DNA of 64,000 bases from Anseranas semipalmata. Its lineage: Eukaryota; Chordata; Aves; Anseriformes; Anseranatidae. The notes beneath the pieces were generated by a model that saw only the letters and a list, made by a program, of their open reading frames with translations, ran no database searches and was not told where the DNA came from. The position numbers and the translations under genes are program-made. The stretch lies in the NCBI GenBank assembly GCA_013399115.1, contig VXAA01000604.1:796016-860015 (forward strand), given 5' to 3'. This document shows positions 1 through 12,300 of this stretch, piece after piece; position 1 is the stretch's first letter, and every line of letters starts with the position of its first letter.

Positions 1-209
1 GGCCGGGCGGGAGCGAGGGCCGGGCTCGGGCCCGAGTCTCGCAGCGCCCGGGGCTGCGGGGAGCCGCCCAGCGCGGCGAGGAGGGCTCGCTCGTGTGAGG
101 GGGCCTGTGTGAGGTGGCGGTCACCCACCGGCCTCGGGGTGTGCGATGGCTGCAGCCAGCCTCCTGCCCTGCTGTGGTCTCTCAGAGAGAGTCCGACTTC
201 TTGCCTAGG
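1..209. promoter_or_regulatory. CpG-rich block, probable promoter or first noncoding exon of a gene extending past the window edge
   Basis: The first 130 bases are very GC-rich with many CG dinucleotides, unlike the AT-richer 8 kb that follow. A donor-like GG|GTGAGC occurs at 209/210, so on the plus strand this could be the end of a 5' noncoding exon. No convincing coding frame is visible, and the block could equally be the promoter of a gene running leftward out of the window. The assignment is inferred from composition only. Confidence 0.4.
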
Positions 210-3200
210 GTGAGCAGGAGAGCGCTGTACGAGGCGACACCTTTATCCTGAGCTGGCTCTTCGTGTTCCAGCCCTGTCATTAGGCAGCCGAGCATCCCAA
301 GCTGAATAAATATCTCCCTCACTTACCTTTTCTCTGTCTCATTCTGCAGTACTGTCGCCTTCCACCACCCAACTTTGTTAGCACATTCTTGCATAGACAG
401 TTCATCTCTTGGTCACGGCTTCTACAGAGCATACTTTGACTGTTGTTTTAGCAGAGCCTTTTTATGATTATACACATTCATTAGGATGCCAGCAAGGTCT
501 ACAAGTCCTAGCATCTCTTCTTGTTTCATAATGGAGCTAGAACTTGAAAGAGGCTCCTAATTGTGTTCTCCAAACCTAGCTAGTTGCAAAGTGGTGCCTT
601 GATGTGGGGGTGGACTGAGGCAAAAGCAGCAGATGACCTCGATTCTTTCTACACAAACGGAGCACGTTGGGCTGGCACTCTGTGTATCATTCAGGCGTTC
701 ATATAAGACAGAGCTACGTTATGACTTGTGTACACATCATGATCTATGCTTGGATAGACCGTTTCTGTGACTGGGTCAGGTGAGCAGGTGAGCAAGAAAA
801 GAATACTGTGAAGGCTTTTGCAGGAGATAAAATAGCCTCTGGTAGTTGGCTTAATGCAAGGGTGTGTGTGAATGATATTTCTGGCATGTAAACAACATAT
901 ACCTGCAGAGATGCTGGAAGGAGCCCAGGAGCACTCAGAGCAGCCCCAGAAGCACCTGGACAACCCTCAGAGACCCTGCGGCATCTGGGGCAACCAGAGA
1001 GCAGCTTCGGCAGCCCCAAGAGGCCCTGTGAGAGCCCTCTAAATAGCCCCCGAGGCGCCCGGACAGGACTAGGAAGGCACAGGTACTGCTCATCCTCCAC
1101 ATTCAAAGCCAGAAGGTAAGAGGTTTATGTAGTTTTATGTAGTACTTCAAGATAGCTGAGTAATGCAAAGACATTAGGGTCCAGATTCATCCCACATAAT
1201 TATAGACATTGAATTGAATTGCTAACTCTGGGCTGCATTCACATCTGAGCTGGTGGAAAGGGATGGCTCAGCCCTCTCCAGATCTGAAAAGCCCTCTGAC
1301 AACACCTTTCTGTTGTCCGTGAAGGTGTTTGTGGTAGCCAAATCCAAAATTTCTGTATCTCATTTAAGTATCAAAGGCACCAGGGATCAATTTGGACCAG
1401 ACTTGCTCAAGATTTCATATGAATGTGCAATAATCAGTAAAGACTGCTTTTCATCCAGGATGTCATGCCATATCTTCAGAGTAACAAAAAACAAATACCG
1501 TCTTCTTTCTGATTAAAAAGATAGAAGGGAGTTTAATCTTGCCTGTGTTTTGCTGCTTGCAGGGTTCTGCTGTCTAGGAAAGTACATTCAGCACAAATTT
1601 AATTATCATCAAGGCCTGCTCAGAGCAGCGTTAGCAAGCTTCTGTGCTCATGAAGCCCTAGAAAACTCTCCCTAAAAACAGAGCAGGGCGAGCCACCGCA
1701 GGGCCAGCAGGAGGTTTCCTGGTACAAGTGCTGCTGTATTTCATGCAGATACATTTTTTTTTTTTTCTTTTCCAGCCAGAAAGCAGAGAACTGCATATCA
1801 GCAACAAAGATCTATTTCCTCACTTCGTTAGAAATTATAAGCCTTTGTAGTCTATGCTTCTGACAGCTTGTGCTTGTGGTTCAGCCCTCGCTGCCTTCAG
1901 TGTTTGGGAAGCTGTTCTGTCATGTGTAGAGTGAGAAATGGTTGCCACCCCCAGCATTCCCAGTGGCAGCAAAAAAGTGGAAATACTCTGCTCAGTTATG
2001 ACTTCCGATATCTCCTAAATGCTAGCAGGATCGCACCCAGCAGAGCAGTGATAATACCCCATGCGGTAGCTAAAACTTTGCTCCTGTGATTGACTCTTCA
2101 GAGGTTTCCCTGGGAAATTCAGCCTCCTAAAGATCTATGGATTAGGAGGCATTTCAAATTATTCATGCAAAATTAATTTTTGCTATTTCTATTCCAGTCA
2201 GCCAGTACTTCTGTTCCTAGCGACATGCAGATCCATAGGAAATGACAATGCTATTTTAAATATTTTTGCATTTTTAAAATTAAAGTAAAATGCCATTATT
2301 TCTAAGTGTGTTGTGAGGAGGAACACAGCCAAGCTGCCAGGAGTCTCATTGTAGAGCTGCTGGAGCTGCAGACCATCTTAGCCCTGTGACTTCTACTGCT
2401 GTGGCAGCCCAGCAGCCTAATTTGCGCTACCAGAAGGTGAGCTGGCAAGTAGTGAGGCAGATTTCTGGCAGAACCTTGTCTCACATAAAGCATTCCTTCA
2501 AAGGCAAACCATCTGTACAAAACTGACAATTCGGCAAGTTCTGGGAGAAAAAAATTGCAAATTCTCTGGCCCTGCATGAACAAAATGATAAAGTGCATTT
2601 CTAAATGTCGTCAGCTCAGTGGACAGTCTGCACAGAGGAGCTGCTGCAGATTCCCAGGGCAGGAGAGCAGGGGCACTTGCAAAGCACTTGGATAGCACAG
2701 AAGGGAACAGCTAGACCAAGCTGGGGAGAAACATGTCTCCCACATCGTGTCTTTTATTGAAGACATCTGTTTTAACCGGTATTTGATTTCTTTGGAAGCT
2801 CTCCTCAAACCTGACTGCAAGTGACAAATAAGGAGACTTTACCTCATTTAGATGCTTCTGAATTTCCCATCTGTAAGTTTGCTGTATGAATTAATGGCTG
2901 TAACAGGGACACTAGAAAACATTAGGAGCCACTATTACCAGGCCAGAGTCCCTGGGTTTAATCCAGAAGAAGAGATGTTAGTGAAGTTAAAACTAAGCTG
3001 GAAGTTGTGTTTCTATTTTTTAACTTTTTATTGTAATTGTTTTTATGAACTGTCTGTGCTGCTTTCAGCGTGGAAACAAATTTTACTGTGAATATAATTG
3101 GTTTGAGCAGAGCAGAGAGGTACCTTTGTTAACTTTTGAGTATTGCCTTCCCCTTTTACTGAACCACTGTTGTTTGTGCGCTGTGGGGTACATAGAGATG

Positions 3201-3565
3201 ATCCCTCCACTTGGCCAGCAGGCAGGCAACGGCTGTAACTCTTGTCTTGACATTTAACCGGCAAGACAGCAGTCTGTGTCTCTGAAATAGTGTTCTTGTC
3301 TAAACTGAGCCTCGTATCTGGGGTGGGGATGGTGGTGGGACTGGCAGCAGCCCAATAGGTAGAAATCTGAAGCTCTGAGTTCAAGAGAGGGACACTGCAG
3401 AATGAGTGTGGGTGGAAGCCCGCTTCCCAAACTGAAAAGCTTTCAGTGGTGGTGTTGTTCCAGGTTTATGGTAAAACGGAAGTACGGCATGGGTATGGGC
3501 ACACCTTTGTCATTCTAGTCTTTCTGATTGCTATTTCTGAGGATTAACAATACTTTGTTTTCTAG
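210..3565. other. No recognisable gene
   Basis: Only short chance reading frames are present. The plus-strand frame at 1253-1516 and the minus-strand frames at 691-1106 match no family I know and lack supporting splice or codon signals. A loosely repetitive CAG/CCC-rich stretch lies at about 920-1060. Confidence 0.5.
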
Positions 3566-3651
3566 AAATTACTGCTCCTGAGAGATTCTGCCTCAGATTG
3601 ATCTTCCAAAGGAAGCAGCTATTGAAGGCGAGGGGCTACTTCCAGAGACTG
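3566..3651 (+). other. Possible noncoding exon
   Basis: A pyrimidine-rich TTTTCTAG acceptor precedes this 86-base segment and a strong ACTG|GTGAGTG donor follows it. One frame is open across it, but the translation is unrecognised and basic. It could be an internal exon of a noncoding transcript running rightward from the CpG block at the window start. The splice signals are visible; the transcript itself is inference. Confidence 0.25.
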
Positions 3652-3689
3652 GTGAGTGAGAGGTGCAACTGCAGGATTCCTGGTTGAGA

Positions 3690-3990
3690 GGAGTAGGAAC
3701 AGCTGGTTGGGATCAAGCCCCAAGTCCATCCAGGCCAGTATCTTGTCTCTAATGATCAGCAGCCAAAGAACAGGGCAGACATATTCAGATGTGGGAGGTG
3801 GTTCTGGCAATTCTTTAGCCATAAGCAAGCATCTTTTTTGTTTAATAGCCCCAGTGGATTGTTTTCGTATGAATTTATCTAATCACCTTTTGCAGCCATA
3901 TAAACTTTTGGCATAAACAGCCTCCTGTCATGATGAGTCCCACAGTTTACCCACAAGCTGTGTGGAAGAAGAGCTCCTTCCATTTGGCTT
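3690..3990. repeat. Old CR1/L3-type LINE 3' fragment, strongly diverged
   Basis: The segment carries the phrasing of sauropsid CR1-family 3' ends: a 'gtccatccaggccagtatc' block, then 'gaatttatctaatcac', then a block about a stop-and-washout hairpin region ending near 'gtgtggaagaagagctcc'. Many substitutions separate it from a typical copy, so it is probably an ancient insertion. The exact ends are uncertain. Confidence 0.4.
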
Positions 3991-6900
3991 CATGATTTCC
4001 TCTGAGCTCCCCAGTTCAGAAGAATGCTGTGGACTTGTCACTTAAAAGCTTGTGCTCAAGAGAGTCTTAAACATTGTCAGTGATTATCACGAGACTGAAT
4101 GTAATGCTAAAGCAGCTTTTACTTGACACGAGGATCAGTATTAACTGGCAATTTACATCTCCCTCATGTTTAAAACCAGTGAACTTTGAACATTGTTCCC
4201 ATGTTTTCCTCATTCAGTTCCACAGTTCCACTGCTGTACATTGTCCAGAGATAAGCACTATAAGTATCACCTTCTTTCACTCAGGAGATCTGTTCCTCCA
4301 GAGAATTTCCACTGAGAAGTGATGACTAATTCGATCATGAGGTAGGCATATGGTAACACCCCCTGCTGTGATCAAAAATAAGCTTTCCTTCACACAAAAG
4401 TTGATTTTATCATTCCTCTGTCTCTCTCCAATCTCCTCTACTTCATTCCCAGTGCAATCCTCTTCCTATTAGGGATTATTCATTCTCCTTCTTATTTCCA
4501 AAGGACCCTTCATCCATACACCATGCTAGTGCCCATCTCCCTGCATAGAAACCTTCTTCCACTAATGCCACTGTTTCTTAATTCACTGATTAGAACTGCT
4601 TTCGCCTCCCACGTGTAGAGAACTTCCATACTGCAATGACTCTTTCATCTGTGTCCACATCAGGAGTCTCCTTGTCATGTTTCCAGACAAGCCTGCTTGC
4701 TAATTTATTTGATTTGTGGAGGGACTGGCTACTAGCTGCATTAGAGATTTCCTAAGGCTTAAGGTGCTGTCCTGCCAGCCTCCCTCTTGTGACTAATCCC
4801 TGTCATTACAACTGAGGGGAACAAGAGCTTATGCTATCAGTGTTTGTCTAAGAGCATCCTACCGTAAGAAGACTCTTAATGTCTCATATAGAGAGCATAG
4901 TGGAAGCCAAGTCAAAGACTTCTCATCTGCCTAGTCTCCACTGTGTACTGGTACACATTGGAGAAATTGGGTATGCTACACTTACAAAACCTCAGAACAC
5001 TTTAATTTAGGTATCCACTTGCCTGGGTTTGATGGCATTATAAAAGGACTTTTATTTTAAGATAGCTGTGGCAAAATTGGGGTTTTGCTGATCCCAGTTG
5101 TCATTCGGGCTTGTTCTACTAATAGCATTTTCATCTACTTCAGTGTGTTCTGAATTAGCTCTTGAAGTAGGAGTGATAGTCCATGAGGTAGGATATAAAC
5201 ATCATATGGCTTTCTACTTCTCTGGAAGATAATTAGATACATGATCATAGGCATGGTATAAGAACAAGATTTACAATGTACTGACCCATCTCCAAATTCA
5301 GCTATCCTGAAAGTCATTCTTCTGCTGGATTCACTCCACCAGTGGTCTTGGATTTCAAGTGATTTTACTATTGTTTGTCATAACAGCCCCAAACAACTGA
5401 AATGAGTGCAAGTACTGCACTTCTTGGTGCTGTACATTTTTTCTACACTTGACATTTCCAAGGCCTTCCCTTAACCACTGATCTGGAAATCTTCACAGGC
5501 AGGACAGTATCCGAAAGAGAGGAGGAGTTACAGTCACTGCTTTACTAATGGGAAGCTGGAGCTCAGCCATTAGGACAAGTTTTGCAAAGCTCGTGCAGCG
5601 TGCCATTCTCCCTGACCTTCTGATGACTTGCCAACATCCCCTATGTGTAGAGAGTTCACCTCTGTGAAATCCTCATGTGTTGATTCATCCATAAGCACCC
5701 TGTGAAATACCTGTATCTCAAAAAGCAGAACTTATCTACAGCCTTGGATACAGTCAGGTACTGGGAGAGAGGTTAGGACTCAGCTTAGGTCTCTCTCCTA
5801 CAACCCCAGGGAACCTGGGTGCACCAGAACAGGAAGGAGAGCAACTCTGGTCCTGTGGTGGTGGACTTGGCACTGCAGAACTGCACTGCAGGCAATAAAC
5901 CATTATTCATCTCAATTTGTGTGGTAATTCATTGGTACAATCTGGATGGAATCTACTGGCTGGGAATCCATGATACCTTGGAAATAATATAAACTGGAAG
6001 AAAGACAAGGAGCTAATATACTCCTACAAACACGCTGAAATGAAATTTAGGCTACTCTAGCCAGCAGCAGGTCAGCTAACCTATTGTCTTTCTGGAGCTA
6101 AAGTAGACAAACTGCTTTCTGGTGTCTAATACTTTTGATTTCTTTCTTATTGATACTTGCTGACAGCAGCAGAACTGCAATTACATGTGAGCAGACATTA
6201 CCTGCCAGCAGGGCTCTCCCATGGCTCAGCCCAGAGTGAGAAGGGAGGGAGCTATGCATAAACATACAGAATTTTTGAAGTTAGAAAATCCTCATTATTA
6301 ATCATTTCCACAGTTAAATATTGCACTGTAACCAAAGGCCGCAAATGTCTTTGTTTCAAAGTGAGTGAGTTAATCTGGAATCTCCTTTTAAGTAGATTTC
6401 TGCTGTCCAGGTAATCTGGGGATTAGTTCTGCAAATTTACGTGGTGCTGAAATGACGGAGCTGCTTCTGTAGAGAGCTGGGAGAAAGGAGTATGTTACTT
6501 TTATTAGTTCCCATTCTCCTTGTAGATTCCCAATTTTGCTTGTTATTATTATTATTATTATGACTAAAAATACACTTTGGGGCTTTTAAAATACCAGTCT
6601 AGCTTAGTGTCTAACAAATACATCTGTAAGTGTTTTTTTTTTCTGCTGGGTAGAAAGAGAATGATATGCACTTGCAATTCTGCCCATTTGAAGCCCAGTT
6701 CACCCGGTAGCCCTGGCTGCTGGGGGCTGCCCGTTGGAATAGGCAGCACAATCATTGTATGAGAACAAATTTGCCTACCCACGACTGGTACCACAACGTA
6801 CAAGCAGTAGGCCTGCAGCAGAAGACAGCAGTGGCTGTATTTGGAAGCAGAGTGGTGGCAAAAGAGGGAGCGGAGCTGCCGCCTGTGTTGTGTGGATCAC

Positions 6901-7809
6901 CGAGGAGAAGAACTTTATCCATGAAAACATTTTGCTGTGCCTTTGCTAAGAACAGCAGCTTTTATCTCAAGAGGTTAGGATCTGCTCTAAATCAAGTAGT
7001 TGTGGTTGTCTTCACCTTGCAAAGTCATAGTTCGCTGTCAACTGGGGGCTGAGGTGTCACGGATTTAATGTGGAAAGTTAGGTCATCTGTATGGGTCCTC
7101 ACTCAGTACACTTCCATGGCTTCTGTGAGGCAAGAGAGAAATGTCAGGAAGACTTGCTGAGCTTCTTGCCTAGTTACTCACTTGTTATCTGCACAGAAGT
7201 CCCAAAGTGTCTGAACAAGAGCTTGGGGAAGTTCTATCCAAAGTCCTTTCTCTTAGAACCTGTCATCCAGCATTCAAAATCAACAGTAAGCATAATGACT
7301 GAGCAGGCCAGAACACCTGCAGTGCTGGTGTTCCTGGCATCTCACCGGCTTATTTCCATTTCTGACAGTGGTAGGATTCTTTCTGGGCAGGTTGCAAATA
7401 GCCTGGAATCCCATGGTTGTCCTGTGTGCTGACAGGTCGCGGAGCTGGAGCGCTGTTTTACGATTGCATTTCCAGAAGCAGGAGGAATGAAGTCACAGGA
7501 ATTTCCCCCCTGTTGCTGACTCCCTGATAACCTAATTTTTTTTCTTCTATGCAGGCCTGTCTGAATCCCTCCTCCCTTACTCAGATGGTTTGAGTAAAGA
7601 ACACATCAAAGATGTTGACACGTCTCTCATCAACTAAATACCAGCAGCCAGGTTATCTAAAGTCATTTTCTGCCTGCCTGCCACTGGGAAGAAAGTGCCT
7701 TCAGGGGTTCTCATTGTGTACCCCGAAAGTACACAGCATAGCAGCTCTTGAGTAAACAGACGCAAAATCAGCATCCCCCATCCTCCTCTCTGAAACACTT
7801 TGTATTCAC
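3991..7809. other. No recognisable gene; a short ATT microsatellite
   Basis: The stretch is AT-rich with scattered short frames. The longest uninterrupted plus-strand frame is 7091-7432 (113 residues), whose translation matches nothing I recognise. An (ATT)n run lies at 6542-6561. No tRNA or structured RNA was seen. Confidence 0.45.
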
Positions 7810-7815
7810 AATAAA
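7810..7815 (+). terminator. Candidate plus-strand poly(A) signal AATAAA
   Basis: The canonical hexamer is followed by a T/GT-rich stretch within 30 bases. No plus-strand coding gene ends here, so if it is used it would belong to a noncoding transcript. A second plus-strand AATAAA lies at 9220-9225. On the minus strand an ATTAAA at 7869-7874 could serve the NTPDase gene, whose coding region ends at 9350. Confidence 0.25.
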
Positions 7816-9349
7816 ACCCCTGCTTTGATCTCTTGCCAAGAATAACACAGACACTGTATTAAAACATCTTTAATAACATGATACAATTAAAAATATCTAA
7901 CGTGCAACTCAAAGAAATGAATATGAAGCCTCCAAACTTGACTGACAGGTTCCAAACCTTCATTAGTTGACCTGAAAATTTATGAATACACCAATATTAA
8001 GAATCGAGGGGTGTCCTATATATGAGTTAGGAGCACAAGGGATTAATAACCAGGTTTGAAAGGAATCGGGTGCCATGATAGCTTTAAATATCCTGCAGGG
8101 CACATCACTGCATCTGTGAGCATTTAAATTTCTGTTTAAAGTGGTCTGAAATGAGTTGGAGGCACTTTTGCCTCGGGCTTTTAACAGCTTGTGTGTTTAA
8201 GTCTCTGAAGCAATCTGCGAGGTGAACTCTAAATGCTTCAGTCAAAGGACAGCATTTGTCTAAATCCATCCCTTTTCTTCACAATAACATGGGGAATTTG
8301 TATAGTGCCTCGTGTTAGGAGAGCAGAGCAGACCAGAGGAGCTGGAATGACTGCCAAGTCCTAGAGGAATCCTGAGTATTGGATTATAAAGTAATTTTGG
8401 TCACAGTCTAACATGAAAGTCATTGGACTGACAATTGGGAAAGCTTCTGTTCCTGGGTCCACTCTTGTCTAAAGGACAGTATTATATACCACATTCCAGA
8501 GGCAGTGAGACAAGCAGTTCAGTGCAAATGAATGAACTGGTGAACCTCAGGCCAGCACGCACCCGATTTTAACAAATGTGAGATTAAATGTGTTAATTTA
8601 AATCCTGGTTAAAATGTTTAAATTGGCAATTTTAAACCTGAGTTGCCATGACTCAGCTGAGAGACAGGATCCCAGCTGTGTGTCTGTGCCCTTTTTTCTC
8701 CTTTGATGTTCTGTATGTTTTATACAGACCAAGACCAAAATCCATTGCTTTTGAAGGATTCCCAGTCAGCAGGAGCATTCGCTGGAAGGGATGCATGGAT
8801 ACTGCCACTGAGATGGAAGGACAGGTCAGTAGTTAGCAGGAAGAAAATGCAAGCTTTCTTGCCTGGAACATACAAGCAAGTTGGCTGTTGTATTCTGATT
8901 GTATTTTAAGGCTGTTCCAGTCTTCATTAGCGGTGACATTGTAGATATTTTCTCTCCTGTGGCCAGAGGACAGAACACCTTTTCCAGATATCGTCTCTCC
9001 TAATCAGATAGGATTTTTCAATATTAACTTTAACATAGTGCTCAGGGCCTGCCTCCTCAAGGGAATGTTTTCATTAGGTTGACACTAGTAATCTCAGTTG
9101 CAGTCCAGGCTGGTCTCATTTGGAGAACATACAGCTTCCCATCCCCTGGGAATCTCAGGCTTCCTGCAGAGCAGGATCTGTTTTCTCAATGTACAGTAGT
9201 GCAAATGGTAGCAAGCTGAAATAAAGCACCGAGGCTCTTGAGTCCTGCAGGAAAATCACTTGCATCCTCCAGTGAATTACACCTGTGTGATTTCTGTATG
9301 TACCCTGTTAACTGCCCTCTGGCAAGAGTATCTAGTCCTGGAATAAGAG

Positions 9350-12300
9350 TCAGTTGTCGTCAAAAACACTGCTGTTCCTGTTACTGAAGCTGTTTTCCTT
9401 GACTATCACTCGGTATGAGATGCGCATGAAAGAGCCAGTGAGCAGCACGACAAAGAGGATGAGGAGCAAAGACCAGACACCTGGTTCGATCCCCTTGAGG
9501 AAGCTTGGGCTGTCCTGGGGGATGGTGTTGGTCAGACTCAGCAGGTACCCAAGAGTCCAGCCAGATGATGTATCGCCCATCTATTGAAATAAAAAGGAGG
9601 ACAGATCAGAAGAGAAGCAGTGTGAAGCCCAGCTGTGTTTCTGTAAACAGCCCCAAGGACTTGCATACTTTATTTGAGACTGACCCAAGGATTAGGCTTG
9701 AAATGAGCAGCTCTTCCTCTCTTAGGGCCCTGGGTGTGCTGATAGGCCTTAACTGCCCTGACCAGCCTCACCTGGGGCTTCCTCCCACCCTCTGCCCACT
9801 GGTCTTGGAGCTCCATGTAAGCTGTGGCCTGTGCAGCCAGCTCTCCCCTGAGCTATGCTGTAGGTATATCTGCGTGCTGTTCTTTCTCCTGTTTGCTGAC
9901 TGGTTTTCCCAGATAGGCCTCTGTTGTAAGTAGCTTTGCTTGTGGCCCTGTTGCCTGGATGAATCTTGGGCTGGTGGTGTCGGTAACTTGTCTTTGGCTT
10001 TCCAGTCTGAGCTTGCTGGATGGATCCTGGACCTAACGCATTACCTTGCCTTTGGCTGACAATTGCTATGTGGCTGACTGAGCTGCTGGCACTGATGCTG
10101 CCCTGCTCAGATATGAGGGGACCATGCCTTTGTCAGTGAGGTGAGATGTCTAGGAATAGGCTTTCTTTTATCTTGCAAATGTGAGGACCTGAATCTAATC
10201 TCCCTTTCCTTAGGAGCTCCAGTTCCTGAAGCAATTTCAGAGCTGCCTTCACCAGCTATGACTGGTATAAAGGTGATTGCAAAGAAGTAGGGCAGGGTCT
10301 TTTGGTTCAGGAAATATTATCAGTGGTTTGTCCTTGGCATTAAGTGGTGATGAAGCATCTTCCTTCCCCTACTTATTAGACATGGATTCTTAAAGATGAT
10401 AATGCTTCAAATAAGGTTTTGACCCATCTGTTTTTCAGTGGGAGCAAGTGGAATCCCTAGCTCTCTGATACTCTTTCTTGCTTATAACAACTGTGAATTT
10501 ATTTTGCCAAAATATCTTGCTGGAGAAACCTTGTTGGTTAGAGCTTGTAGGACTGGGAACAGGCTGGCTTTACTGAAACCATCCCTCCCTTGTAATTGGA
10601 CATACCACACTGTAGGTAACTGACCTCACGGAATGCAGTCTGAACAGACTTATCGAAGTCAAATGTGTATCCCTTTGTACTGAGATGAAAGATGAAGGCG
10701 GACGCAAGACAGTAATCAGCAACTGCATCCAGGCTTGTCTGGGACTCCTTGACTAGCTGGTGTCATTTTCAAAAGAAGAATGGGGAAAAAAATAAAAAGT
10801 AAATATTCAGTAGTTGAATTTCAGGCTTGCTAGCCCCCCCCCCTTCCTGCTCTGGGACTGACTGGAGGAGGGGGGTTGTGTCCTGTGCAGACCGAAGCCA
10901 TGCTTCCTGGACCCACTGGGCTGTGGTCTGGGGATCACTGCTACCTCTCAGTGCCTCTGTTCCCATCTTGTTAAAAGATCTGGCAGTTCTCTGTTCCCAT
11001 CTCATCCCATGTTAAAAGATCTGGCAGTTCAAAGAGCATCAGAACTGGCAGCCAGGTCTCCTACAGTTGCCTTGCGGGTCAACTGCTTGGTATGATTTTC
11101 TGCTCTCTAATTAGGCTGAGCTAATGCTGCAGCCTTTCAGCAGGAGCACTAACAAGGCCTTTCCCTTCCATCCAGAAGAGAAAACTTTAGGGAACTGCTA
11201 ATGGGACTTGCTACCCCATTAGCAAGCCCTGTAGGAATTGGCCAGTTTAGATATTACTGTGGAAGGCATGCTTGGTTGGTCTATGCTCAAATGAGGGTGG
11301 TCTCATAAGACATCAACTGAGGAAGAGAACTTCCAAATACCCCGTAATTTGGTCTGCATGAGCCCAGGTGAAATGGGATAGTCCCTGGAGTCTAAGCAGA
11401 TGTGTTCCTTGCACTGAATGAATGCAGGATAACGGGAAGACCAAGGTGATGTGCAGAAGTGAGTAGATGGGCTTCCTGTTTACTCCTTAGTATGCAATAG
11501 AAGGTATTTGTAGCTTCTCATGTAATTAAGTACAGATGTTACCAAGAGTAGCAGCTGAGATTTGAGAGGAAGGAAAATAAGTGGAGTCCATTTCCTCAGA
11601 GTTTAAAAAAAAAAAAAATTCCCTGAGGAATCCAGTGACTGACCCACGTGTGCATTTACAACAGTGTTCCTTGCTTCCCACTATCCCTGTACGCTAAATT
11701 ATTCCACAGTTACCTCTTCAACAGACATTCCACAAAGCTTGTTGACTGCCTGACCCAAGTCAGGAGAGGGTACGGATTTTCTCAGGAAGTCCATGGCCTC
11801 AGAAATCACCTACAATGGCAGCAAAAACAATCATCAGGTTGAACTGTGCTCTGCACCCTTGCATACAGTGCCTATAGGGGAGTAAGTGGCAGTAGCCGTG
11901 GGGCACATTGCCCTTTCTGTGTGCCTGTGTTTGGTGGTTGCTGTGCCCCTGGGAACAGGAAAACAAGTGAGATCTGTTACTATCTGGAGAAGGAAACAGG
12001 GCTGGTTTTAGCTCGCACACAGCAGCCTTCCTGTCCCTGCCTGGTTAAGTAGGCTAGTCCTTATGCTCCTTGGTATCATGCCTACTGGAGATGCAGCAGC
12101 AGGGAACTGGGGAGACTTCCTGAATTCTTCCCTCTGGATGCCTTCTCTGAAATGCACCCAGTGTGTCTTAGGATCTTGCACTGGTTCTGGCTTAACATCC
12201 TAATGACTTGGGATACAAGATCCAAGATCTCGGATATAAGCATACTTGTGGTGGAGCATGCCTGGATGTTTGCTTAAAGTGGGAGGGGATCTTCAGTTTC

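Noticed and set aside
11648..11842. Plus-strand frame with a GYGFSQE string resembling NTPDase GYGFSEE
   Set aside because: It is antisense to true NTPDase exon 7, and the resemblance is short and coincidental. The minus-strand exon aligns properly and has correct splice sites.
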